Positions 1 to 6,667 of a stretch of 64,000 bases of DNA are shown here, in pieces. The stretch is from Streptomyces viridochromogenes DSM 40736. Lineage in GTDB: Bacteria; Actinomycetota; Actinomycetes; Streptomycetales; Streptomycetaceae. How positions within the stretch are numbered: position 1 is the stretch's first letter; each line of letters begins with the position of its first letter. The stretch is taken from the NCBI RefSeq assembly GCF_000158955.1, contig NZ_GG657757.1, positions 7,539,187-7,603,186 on the forward strand, given 5' to 3'. Below the pieces are notes generated by a model that had not been told where the DNA came from, did not search any database, and worked only from the letters and a program-made list of their open reading frames with translations. Made by a program: the position numbers and the translations under genes.

Positions 1-746
1 CCCGCCGGGCCGCCCTGGAGACGTTCGCCCAGCAGGGACAGACCGATCACGGCGGCGGCCAGCGGGTTGGCCAGCGTCACCGTCGCGAGCGGGGCGCCCA
101 GACCGCCCCGGTACGCCGTCTGCGACAGCATCAGACCGCCGGCCGCGAAGGCCGCCACGAGCAGCGCCACCCCGACCACCTGGACACTCAGCAGCGGACC
201 GGACCGGTCCGTCGCGGCCACCGTCACCGTCTGGGTGAGCGCCGAGGCGACCCCGGAGGCGAGCCCCGACGCGGTCGCGTGCCGCAGCCCGGGGCGGGCG
301 CCGGGCCGCGACAGCACCCCGATGAGGGCCGCGGTGGCGCCCGCGACCGCCAGCGCCTCGGGCACGCTCAGCACGTCGTCCGGGGCCGGACCGGACGCGG
401 TGACCAGGATCGCGCCCAGGCCCAGCAGGGTCAGCGCGGTGCCCTGCCACTCGACCGCGCGCACCCGCCGGCCCGCGATCCGGGCGCCCATGGGCACCGC
501 CGCGACCAGGGTGAGCGCGCCGAGCGGCTGGACCACGGTCAGCGGACCGTATCGGAGCGCCACGACGTGCAGCAGCGCGGCCGACGCGTTCAGCCCGACC
601 GACCACCACCAGGCGCCGCTCGCCAGCAGCCGGAGCGTGCCCGAGCCGGGGGAGCGGGCGGCGAGCCGCTCCTGGGCGACCGCCGCGGCCGCGTAGGCGA
701 CGGCGGAGACGAGGGACAGGGCGACGGCGACGAGCACGGCGTTCAT
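1..746 (-). CDS. DMT/EamA-like transporter, 3' end outside window
   Basis: This is a membrane protein of the drug/metabolite transporter type; the substrate is not predictable. Translation from the ATG at 746 stays open to the window edge, giving about 248 residues of alternating hydrophobic segments: an N-terminal segment starting MNAVLVAVALSLVSAVAYA, a helix around GPLTVVQPLGALTLVAA, and later AAFAAGGLMLSQTAYR and VTLANPLAAAVIGLSLLGE. The last is the repeated 'P-L-x-A-x-x-G/L-G-E' pattern of EamA halves. The C-terminal end is missing only because the window stops. The start overlaps the stop of the PAP2 gene by 4 bases (ATGA), so the two are probably translated together from the promoter near 1.6 kb. 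The family call rests on pattern, not on a search. Confidence 0.75.
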   Translation of the reverse strand, partial: MNAVLVAVALSLVSAVAYAAAAVAQERLAARSPGSGTLRLLASGAWWWSVGLNASAALLHVVALRYGPLTVVQPLGALTLVAAVPMGARIAGRRVRAVEWQGTALTLLGLGAILVTASGPAPDDVLSVPEALAVAGATAALIGVLSRPGARPGLRHATASGLASGVASALTQTVTVAATDRSGPLLSVQVVGVALLVAAFAAGGLMLSQTAYRGGLGAPLATVTLANPLAAAVIGLSLLGERLQGGPA

Positions 747-1546
747 CGGACGGCCCCCACGAGCGTCTGCTCCCCGGCCGGAGCCGGTACGGGGCTGTCC
801 TGCGCGCGGTCCGCCGAGCTCGCCGTGCGGTGGGGCGGCGGGACCGCCCTGAGCGCGAGGCCGAGCAGGGCCGTCGCCACGACCGCGTCCAGCCAGTAGT
901 GGTTCGCCGTGCCGACGATCACCAGCAGCGTCAGCAGCGGATGCAGCAGCCACAGCCACCGCCACCGCGAACGGGTCGCGACGATCAGGCCGATCGCCAC
1001 CATCAGGGCCCAGCCGAAGTGCAGCGACGGCATCGCCGCGAACTGGTTCGACAGGGAGTCGGTCGCGGGATCGCCGTACACCGACGGCCCGTAGAGCCGT
1101 GCGGTGTCCACCAGACCGGTCGCGGCCAGCATGCGGGGCGGGGCGAGCGGGAACAGCAGGTGCAGGACCAGTGCGGCGGCCGTGACCGCGGCCAGGACCC
1201 GGCGGGCCCACACGTAGTGGGCGGGCCGGCGCAGGTAGAGCCAGACCAGGAAGGCGACGGTGGCGGGGAAGTGGACGGCCGCGTAGTAGGTGTTCGCGAT
1301 GTGCACCAGGCCGTCGCCGTGCAGCAGCGGGGACTGCACCGCGCCCTCGCCGGGCAGATGGACCGCTCGTTCGAAGTCCCACACGCGGTGCGCGTTGTGG
1401 AGGGCTTCGCCGGTGTGGCCTGTGGCCAGCTGCCTGCCGAACTTGTAGACGAGGAAGAGCCCTGCGACGAGCAGGAGCTCCCGGACGAGCGGCGGTCGCG
1501 CTATCGCGTCGGACCCCGCCGGCGCAGGCTCGGTGCGGGCATTCAT
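743..1546 (-). CDS. PAP2-superfamily membrane phosphatase
   Basis: This 267-residue polytopic protein belongs to the PAP2 (phosphatidic acid phosphatase type 2) superfamily, in the AUR1-like subgroup that acts on lipid or isoprenoid phosphates at the membrane. The evidence is the motif AAMPSLHFGWA (about residues 168-178) and the later NHYWLDAV (about 214-221), which supply the two catalytic histidines and an aspartate. At least five hydrophobic helices surround them. It is the first gene of a leftward unit and overlaps the transporter gene downstream by ATGA. The TetR regulator is divergent and the space between holds strong dyads, so TetR control is likely. The substrate is unknown. Confidence 0.85.
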   Translation of the reverse strand: MNARTEPAPAGSDAIARPPLVRELLLVAGLFLVYKFGRQLATGHTGEALHNAHRVWDFERAVHLPGEGAVQSPLLHGDGLVHIANTYYAAVHFPATVAFLVWLYLRRPAHYVWARRVLAAVTAAALVLHLLFPLAPPRMLAATGLVDTARLYGPSVYGDPATDSLSNQFAAMPSLHFGWALMVAIGLIVATRSRWRWLWLLHPLLTLLVIVGTANHYWLDAVVATALLGLALRAVPPPHRTASSADRAQDSPVPAPAGEQTLVGAVR

Positions 1547-1574
1547 CCCCCGGCCCCTTCGATGACGGTGCAGT

Positions 1575-1647
1575 TATCGGTACGGGTGCGTACCGATACG
1601 GCAGTGTACCGATACGCCTCCGTACCGGTACACTGGCGTATCGATAG
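1575..1647. promoter_or_regulatory. Symmetric divergent promoter with TetR-type operator dyads
   Basis: TATCGGTAC-N6-GTACCGATA at 1575-1598 is a perfect 9-bp inverted repeat. GTGTACCG (1604-1611) and CGGTACAC (1626-1633) form a second dyad. CGATACGCC (1610-1618) and GGCGTATCG (1635-1643) form a third, nested one. The same DNA reads as two mirror-image promoters, each GTACCG-N17-TACACT: rightward -35 at 1606-1611 and -10 at 1629-1634, leftward -35 at 1631-1626 and -10 at 1608-1603. A TetR dimer here would cover both start sites and so control both the regulator and the PAP2/transporter unit. The dyads are seen; the binding is inferred. Confidence 0.7.
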
Positions 1648-1710
1648 ACGTAGAACACAGCGCGGACCGGGAATTTTCCGGGCCGCCGACGAAGACCGGG
1701 AGCATCGCCC

Positions 1711-2319
1711 ATGACGTCGCAGGCTGCGGACCGGCCCGAGCCGGCCGGTTCCTCGCGCCGCTCCAAGATCACGCCCGAGCGTGAGCGGGAGTTCTTCGAC
1801 GCCGTGCTGGAGCAGCTCCGTGAGTGCGGGTACGACTCCGTCACCATGGAGGGGATCGCCGCCAGCACTCGGTGCAGCAAGTCCACGCTCTACCGCCAGT
1901 GGAAGACCAAGCCCCAGTTCGTGGCGGCGGCGCTGCGCTCGAACCGGCGGACGCGCCGCGTCGACACCGGTTCGCTGGCGGACGACCTGCGTGAGGCCGC
2001 CCGGGCGGCGGGCGAGCTGTCGGGCCGGGACACCCGACTGCTCCAGGCCCTTGCTCATGCCGCGCCCCAGGACCCCGAGCTGCAGTGCGCGTTGCGCGAG
2101 GCGCTGATCGAGCCGGAGATCGCCGCGCTGAAGGAGATCATCCGGCGCGGGGTCGAACGCGGGGAGGTGCCCGCCGATCACCCGGCGCTGGACTTCATCC
2201 CGGCCCAGATGTTCGGCGTCCTGCGCGTCCGGCCCCTCCTGGAGGGCGAGTACGCCGACCCGGACTACCTGGTCCGGTTCGTGGAGGCGGCCGTGCTGCC
2301 GGCACTAGGCCTGACTTGA
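1711..2319 (+). CDS. TetR-family transcriptional regulator
   Basis: This 202-residue protein has the TetR layout: a helix-turn-helix at about residues 40-67 (SVTMEGIAASTRCSKSTLY, then RQWKTK) followed by a helical ligand domain ending RFVEAAVLPALGL. Its ATG follows GGGAG at a normal distance. It is divergent from the PAP2/transporter genes and sits next to the dyad-rich region at 1575-1647, so it most likely represses itself and them. The ligand is unknown. The ligand domain resembles the TetR_C group with 'LLQALAHAAPQDPEL', common in actinobacterial regulators of transporter operons. A strong hairpin follows the gene. Confidence 0.9.
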   Translation: MTSQAADRPEPAGSSRRSKITPEREREFFDAVLEQLRECGYDSVTMEGIAASTRCSKSTLYRQWKTKPQFVAAALRSNRRTRRVDTGSLADDLREAARAAGELSGRDTRLLQALAHAAPQDPELQCALREALIEPEIAALKEIIRRGVERGEVPADHPALDFIPAQMFGVLRVRPLLEGEYADPDYLVRFVEAAVLPALGLT

Positions 2320-2401
2320 GACCCGGGCCGCCGTCCACGGGATGACCGGACGGTGACCCGACCGCGCCGACCCGTGGGGACGGGGGCGGCGCGCACCCCC
2401 C

Positions 2402-2448
2402 GGCCGGGTGGGGTGCCCCTGTGAGCGGCGGGGGCGCCCCACCCGGCC
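2402..2448. terminator. Bidirectional hairpin terminator
   Basis: An 18-bp stem with one mismatch pairs 2402-2419 with 2431-2448 around an 11-nt loop. It lies between the convergent tetR and DUF2510 genes and would serve both. No T-run follows, as is usual in Streptomyces. Confidence 0.7.
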
Positions 2449-2475
2449 GACCGCTGTCCGGCGGGCCGCTCCTCG

Positions 2476-3963
2476 TCAGACGTCCTGGCCGTTGCCGCTG
2501 CCCGTCGACACCTTGATGCCCTTGGTGATGTCGTCCAGAACGGCCTCCTTCTGGTCGGCGTCGACGCCGAACCGGACGACCACCAGCTGCTTAGCGTTCG
2601 CGGGGGAGGGGAAGGCGAGTGACTCCACGATGCCGTCGGCGCCCTTGCTCGTGACGGCCTTCCAGCGCACCAGGTAGCCCTTCTGCCCGGCCACCGTCAC
2701 GGCCTTGGAGTCCAGCACGTCGTGCGAGGTGATCCCGCCGTAGGACTTGCCGCCGTAGGACTCCTCGGCGTTCGCCGCGATGTCCGCCTTCGCGACCTCC
2801 TCGGCGGTGCTGCCCTTGGTGCCGAGGAGCAGGGCCGGTGCCGAGTAGGCGCCGCCCTTCGTGCAGGTCGCGGAGGTGTCGCCGGGGCACTTGTAGGAGT
2901 CCTCGGACGTCACCTGTGCACCGGCCCTGGCCTCCTGGCCGTACCAGCCCTTGGGGATCGGCAGGCTGATCCCGGAGACCGCGTCGGTCACCGAGCCGCT
3001 CCTGATCTTCGGTGGCTCGGACTGTTCGGGCGACGGGCTCTGTCCGCCGGAGCCGCCGGAGCCGCCCGACCCCCCGGAGCCTCCGGAACCCCCCGGGCCG
3101 CCGGGCCCGCCGAACGGCCCGCCCTGGCCTCCGGTTCCGCCCGGGCCGCCGGGGCCGCCCGGCCCCTGCGAAGTGGCCGAGCCGCCACCGCCGCCGTTGT
3201 CGGTCAGCGCGTACACGCCTACGCCGATGCTGGCGAGGACCACCACGGCCGCGCCCACGGCCGCCCCGATCCGCAGCCGCCGGCCACGGCCGGCCGGAGG
3301 GGCCGCGGGATACGCCGGGTACCCGGCGGCACCGGCGTACCCGGCAACGCCCTGGTACCCGGCCGGACCCGGCTGCCCGGGGGCGCCCGGGTACGCGGCG
3401 GGGCCGAGGTGCCCGGGAGCGCCCGCGTGTCCGGCGAGGCCCGGCTGCGCCGGGGCGCCCGGGTATCCGCCGACACCTGCCTGCCCGGCAACGCCCGGAT
3501 GTCCGGCGGAGCCTGACTGCCCGGGATCACCTGGATATCCGGCTTGGCCCGGTTGGCCGTAACTGCCCGATTGCGCGGTGGTATCCGGCCGTCTCGCAGT
3601 ATGTGACTGCCCGGCAGGCTCCGGATGTCCGGTGGGAGTTGATTGCCCGGTAGCGCCCGGTTGTTCGGCAGTGTCCGGCTGCTCGGCCGTGCCCGACGAG
3701 GCGGTGGGGTTCGGCCGCCCCTCGGCCCCTGGCCGGCCCGAGGCGGCCGGGTCCCCGGAGGGTGTCGGAGGGGTGCTGGAGGGCGGCTCCGCCGGTGAGT
3801 TGCCGGTGGTCGGGGCCTGCGTAGGGGGACCCCAGGGGGTGGCCGGCTCCGCCGGACGGATGCGGTCCGTCCAGGCCTTGCCGTCCCACCAGCGCTCGGT
3901 GGCGGGCCCGTCACTTGTCTGTCCGGGGTCGGGGTACCACCCGGGAGGAGTCTCCTGCGTCAT
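2476..3963 (-). CDS. DUF2510 protein with collagen-like Gly/Pro repeats and one TM segment
   Basis: The 495-residue protein starts with a DUF2510 module (residues about 6-40: GWYPDPG, RWWDG, WTDRIRP), a short Trp-rich domain common in actinobacterial membrane proteins. Residues about 45-215 are Pro/Gly/Ala/Gln-rich. From about 130 they become imperfect 11-12-residue repeats of the type GQPG-x-AGYPG that look collagen-like. A single membrane helix (about 225-252, IGAAVGAAVVVLASIGVGVYAL) follows, then a Gly-rich linker (GGPGG and GGSGG units) and a C-terminal extracytoplasmic domain of about 190 residues of unknown role. Topology should be N-terminus inside, C-domain outside. Function is not known. 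It stands alone between terminator 2402-2448 and anmK. Confidence 0.8.
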   Translation of the reverse strand: MTQETPPGWYPDPGQTSDGPATERWWDGKAWTDRIRPAEPATPWGPPTQAPTTGNSPAEPPSSTPPTPSGDPAASGRPGAEGRPNPTASSGTAEQPDTAEQPGATGQSTPTGHPEPAGQSHTARRPDTTAQSGSYGQPGQAGYPGDPGQSGSAGHPGVAGQAGVGGYPGAPAQPGLAGHAGAPGHLGPAAYPGAPGQPGPAGYQGVAGYAGAAGYPAYPAAPPAGRGRRLRIGAAVGAAVVVLASIGVGVYALTDNGGGGGSATSQGPGGPGGPGGTGGQGGPFGGPGGPGGSGGSGGSGGSGGSGGQSPSPEQSEPPKIRSGSVTDAVSGISLPIPKGWYGQEARAGAQVTSEDSYKCPGDTSATCTKGGAYSAPALLLGTKGSTAEEVAKADIAANAEESYGGKSYGGITSHDVLDSKAVTVAGQKGYLVRWKAVTSKGADGIVESLAFPSPANAKQLVVVRFGVDADQKEAVLDDITKGIKVSTGSGNGQDV

Positions 3964-4020
3964 GCCCCCACCGTATGAGGCGTGCGTGAAAGAGGCATGA
4001 GAGGAGTCGAAGGTAACGCG

Positions 4021-5175
4021 TCAGCCCACCAGCAGACGCCTCGGCCGCCGGCCGGCCGGCGGCGGAAGTCTCCACCCGTCCCGGCCCGGTGTCACCGACC
4101 CGAGCACGCTCGGATGCCGGGCACCGGTGCTCGCGGGCTCGGTGCCCGGCAGCCCGTGCACGGTCAGAAACCCCAGCACCGCGAAGGCGTAGGCCTCCTT
4201 CGCGTCGGACAGCAGCCCCAGTTCGTCCGAGGTGCGCACCGCCATACCCGGCAGCAGATCCCCGAGCATCCCCAGCAGAACGGGGTTGCGTGTTCCGCCG
4301 CCCGAGCCGATGACCTCCGTCGCGCCGACGGACCGCACGGCGTCCGCCACCGTCCGGGCCGTGAGCATCGTCAGCGTGGCGACGACGTCCTCGGCGGGAA
4401 GCGTCCCGAACCCGGTCAGCGCGTCCCGCAGATGACCGAGATGGAACAGCTCCTTGCCCGTCGTCTTGGGCGCGGACAGCGCGTAGTACGGCTCTTCCAG
4501 CAGCCGGTCCAGCAGCGGCCCGTGCACCTGGCCGCGAGCGGCGAGGGCCCCGTCCACGTCGTAGGCCAGGGCCCCGCCGCTGAACCCCCGGGCGGCCGCG
4601 TCGATCAGCGCGCAGCCCGGCCCGGTGTCGAACGCGGTCCCGTCGGGCGCGGTGAGGTTCGCGATCCCGCCGAGGTTGAGTGCCACGGGCCGGCCCGGCC
4701 GCCCGCGCAGCCACAGCAGGTCGACGAGACTGACCAGCGGCGCGCCCTGCCCGCCGGCGGCGACGTCACGCGGCCGGAAGTCGGCGACCACGGGCAGCCC
4801 GGTCGCCTCGGCGATCCAGGCGGGCTGCCCGAGCTGCAGGGTGCCGTGGACCTGCTTGCCGGCGACCCAGTGGTAGACGGTCTGCCCGTGCGAGGCCACC
4901 AACTCGGCCCGCCCCGCGCACAGCTCCCGATCGGCCCGGACCGCCGCCGCCGCGAAGGCCTGCCCGATCAGGGTGTCCAGCCGGCACACCTCGCCCAGCG
5001 TGGTGGTCCCCGGCGGCAGGGCGGCAGCCAGGCTCTCGCGCAGCTCACCGTCGTACGTCTCGCTCACCATGCCGAGCGGCTTCAGCACCAGGCTGTCCCC
5101 GACGAGGTCCAGCTCGGCCGCCGCCGCGTCGATGGCGTCGTACGACGTGCCGGACATGAGACCGATCACCCGCAT
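4021..5175 (-). CDS. anmK: Anhydro-N-acetylmuramic acid kinase
   Basis: AnmK converts 1,6-anhydro-N-acetylmuramic acid plus ATP and water to MurNAc-6-phosphate, in cell-wall recycling in the cytoplasm. The 384-residue length is normal. Family motifs are clear: the N-terminal MRVIGLMSGTSYDAIDAA, the ASHGQT motif, VVADFRPRDVAAGGQGAPLV, NLGGIANLT, DTGPGCALID and the C-terminal GSGGGTRNP. The gene lies 4 nt downstream of the MHS transporter and is probably cotranscribed with it. The 3' tail reaches 50 nt from the DUF2510 start. Confidence in function is high; the link to the transporter is only positional. Confidence 0.93.
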   Translation of the reverse strand: MRVIGLMSGTSYDAIDAAAAELDLVGDSLVLKPLGMVSETYDGELRESLAAALPPGTTTLGEVCRLDTLIGQAFAAAAVRADRELCAGRAELVASHGQTVYHWVAGKQVHGTLQLGQPAWIAEATGLPVVADFRPRDVAAGGQGAPLVSLVDLLWLRGRPGRPVALNLGGIANLTAPDGTAFDTGPGCALIDAAARGFSGGALAYDVDGALAARGQVHGPLLDRLLEEPYYALSAPKTTGKELFHLGHLRDALTGFGTLPAEDVVATLTMLTARTVADAVRSVGATEVIGSGGGTRNPVLLGMLGDLLPGMAVRTSDELGLLSDAKEAYAFAVLGFLTVHGLPGTEPASTGARHPSVLGSVTPGRDGWRLPPPAGRRPRRLLVG

Positions 5176-5179
5176 CGCT

Positions 5180-6487
5180 TCAACCGACGCCCTCCTGAAC
5201 CGCTTTCGCCCCGCGCACCCTCCGGGAGGGCAGCGTGAGCAGCGCGGGCACGCTCACCGCGCATGCCACAGCCGCGTAGTACGCCGGGATGTCCACGCTT
5301 CCCGTCCGCTCGATCGTCTCCGTGATGATGAGCCCCGCACACCCCGAGAACACCGCATTGGACAGCGCGTAGGCGAGTCCCAGACCCGTGTAGCGCACAC
5401 GCGTCGGGAACATCTCCGACAGCATGGCCGGCCCCGGCCCCGCCATCAGCCCCACCACCGCGCCCGCACCGAGCACCGCCACACCCTTCACGGTGTTCGA
5501 AACGCCGGACTGCTGGAGAAGGTTGAGCAGCGGCACCGCGAGGACCACCACCAGCACCGCCCCCGCCAGCATCACCGCCCGCCGCCCGAGCAGGTCGCTC
5601 AGCAGCCCGGCCGGCACGATCGTGACCGCGAAGCCCAGGTTGGCCAGCACCGTGGCGACCAGCGCCTGCTGGAAGGTCGCGCCCAGCGAACTCTGCAGAT
5701 ACGACGGCAGCACGACCAGGAACGTGTAGCCGGCCGCCGCCCAGCCCATGATCCGCCCCGCGCCCAGCGCGACAGCCTTCGCGACCTCCCGTGACGGCGG
5801 AGTCTCGGTCTCCCGCGACCGCTCCCTCTCGAACGCCGGCGTCTCGTCCAGCCGCAGCCTCAGCCACAAGGCCCCCAGCCCCAGCGGCAACGTCAGCAGG
5901 AACGGCAGCCGCCAGCCCCACGCGCCCAGCTGCTCCTGCGTCAGCACCGTGGCGAGCAGCGCGGCCGCCCCCGCACCGGCCAGCAGCCCCAGCGCCATCG
6001 TGAACGACTGCCACGCCCCGTACAGCCCCCGCCGGCCCGGCGGCGCGAACTCCGTCATCACCGACACCGCGCCGCCGAACTCCCCACCGGCCGACAGGCC
6101 TTGGAGCACCCGCAGGAACGTCAGCAGCCAGGGCGCCACGGCACCCGCCTGCGCGTACGTGGGGAGCGCGCCGATCAGGGTCGTCGCGATCGTCATCAGC
6201 GTGATCACCAGGACCAGCACCGGACGACGGCCCACCCGGTCGCCCAAACGGCCGAAAAGCGCCGCCCCGACGGGCCGGAAGAAGAACGCCAGGGCGAACG
6301 AGGCGTAGGTCTTCACCAAGCCCTCGACCTCGCTGCCGCCCTCCGGGGTGAAGAACCGCGCCGCGATGATCGTCGCGAAGTAGCCGTAGACGCCGAACTC
6401 GTACCACTCGATGAGATTGCCCACCGACCCCGCGACCAGCGCCCGGCGGCCGCTTCGTGGATCCCGTTCCTGGTGAATGGACGTCAC
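5180..6487 (-). CDS. MFS transporter, metabolite:H+ symporter (MHS) subfamily
   Basis: This 435-residue, 12-helix proton symporter belongs to the MHS branch (relatives of KgtP, ShiA, ProP). Markers are GNLIEWYEFGVYGYFA near the N-terminus, the loop 2-3 signature GRLGDRVGRRPVL, and LLTFLRVLQGLSAGGEFGGA. An upstream ATG at 6610 is open, but the GTG at 6487 has GGAGG 8 nt before it and begins just ahead of the conserved N-terminus, so I prefer it. The substrate cannot be told from sequence. Coupling to anmK suggests a possible cell-wall sugar or related acid, which is speculation. It is divergent from the LAL-like gene across 180 bp. Confidence 0.88.
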   Translation of the reverse strand: MTSIHQERDPRSGRRALVAGSVGNLIEWYEFGVYGYFATIIAARFFTPEGGSEVEGLVKTYASFALAFFFRPVGAALFGRLGDRVGRRPVLVLVITLMTIATTLIGALPTYAQAGAVAPWLLTFLRVLQGLSAGGEFGGAVSVMTEFAPPGRRGLYGAWQSFTMALGLLAGAGAAALLATVLTQEQLGAWGWRLPFLLTLPLGLGALWLRLRLDETPAFERERSRETETPPSREVAKAVALGAGRIMGWAAAGYTFLVVLPSYLQSSLGATFQQALVATVLANLGFAVTIVPAGLLSDLLGRRAVMLAGAVLVVVLAVPLLNLLQQSGVSNTVKGVAVLGAGAVVGLMAGPGPAMLSEMFPTRVRYTGLGLAYALSNAVFSGCAGLIITETIERTGSVDIPAYYAAVACAVSVPALLTLPSRRVRGAKAVQEGVG

Positions 6488-6625
6488 CTTCCGTACCTCC
6501 GTGGGACGTTGGCCCGAAGACGGCTGGTGGCGGATTGGCCGCGTCGCCATGCCGCACCCGGTTTCACCCGTCACGGCAACTGGTGCCCGGTCCACCCTCC
6601 ACTCAGGCAATCGGAGGGCTACGCT

Positions 6626-6641
6626 CGACGTCTGTACGTCG
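6626..6641. promoter_or_regulatory. Inverted repeat CGACGT-N4-ACGTCG ahead of the LAL-like gene
   Basis: A perfect 6-bp dyad with a 4-nt spacer lies 27 nt upstream of the ATG at 6668, just after a possible -10 (TACGCT, 6620-6625). The position suggests an operator overlapping the start of transcription. Binding protein unknown. Confidence 0.35.
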
Positions 6642-6667
6642 TTCGGGCGACTTCGGGAGGTAGCGGG

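Noticed and set aside
3290..3560. CRISPR-like or satellite repeat array
   Set aside because: The repeats are in frame with the collagen-like part of the DUF2510 protein, are imperfect and have no spacers.
6101..6667. 567-bp N-terminal extension of the LAL-like gene
   Set aside because: It overlaps the divergent transporter gene and its promoter; ATG 6668 has GGGAGG and the start is clear.
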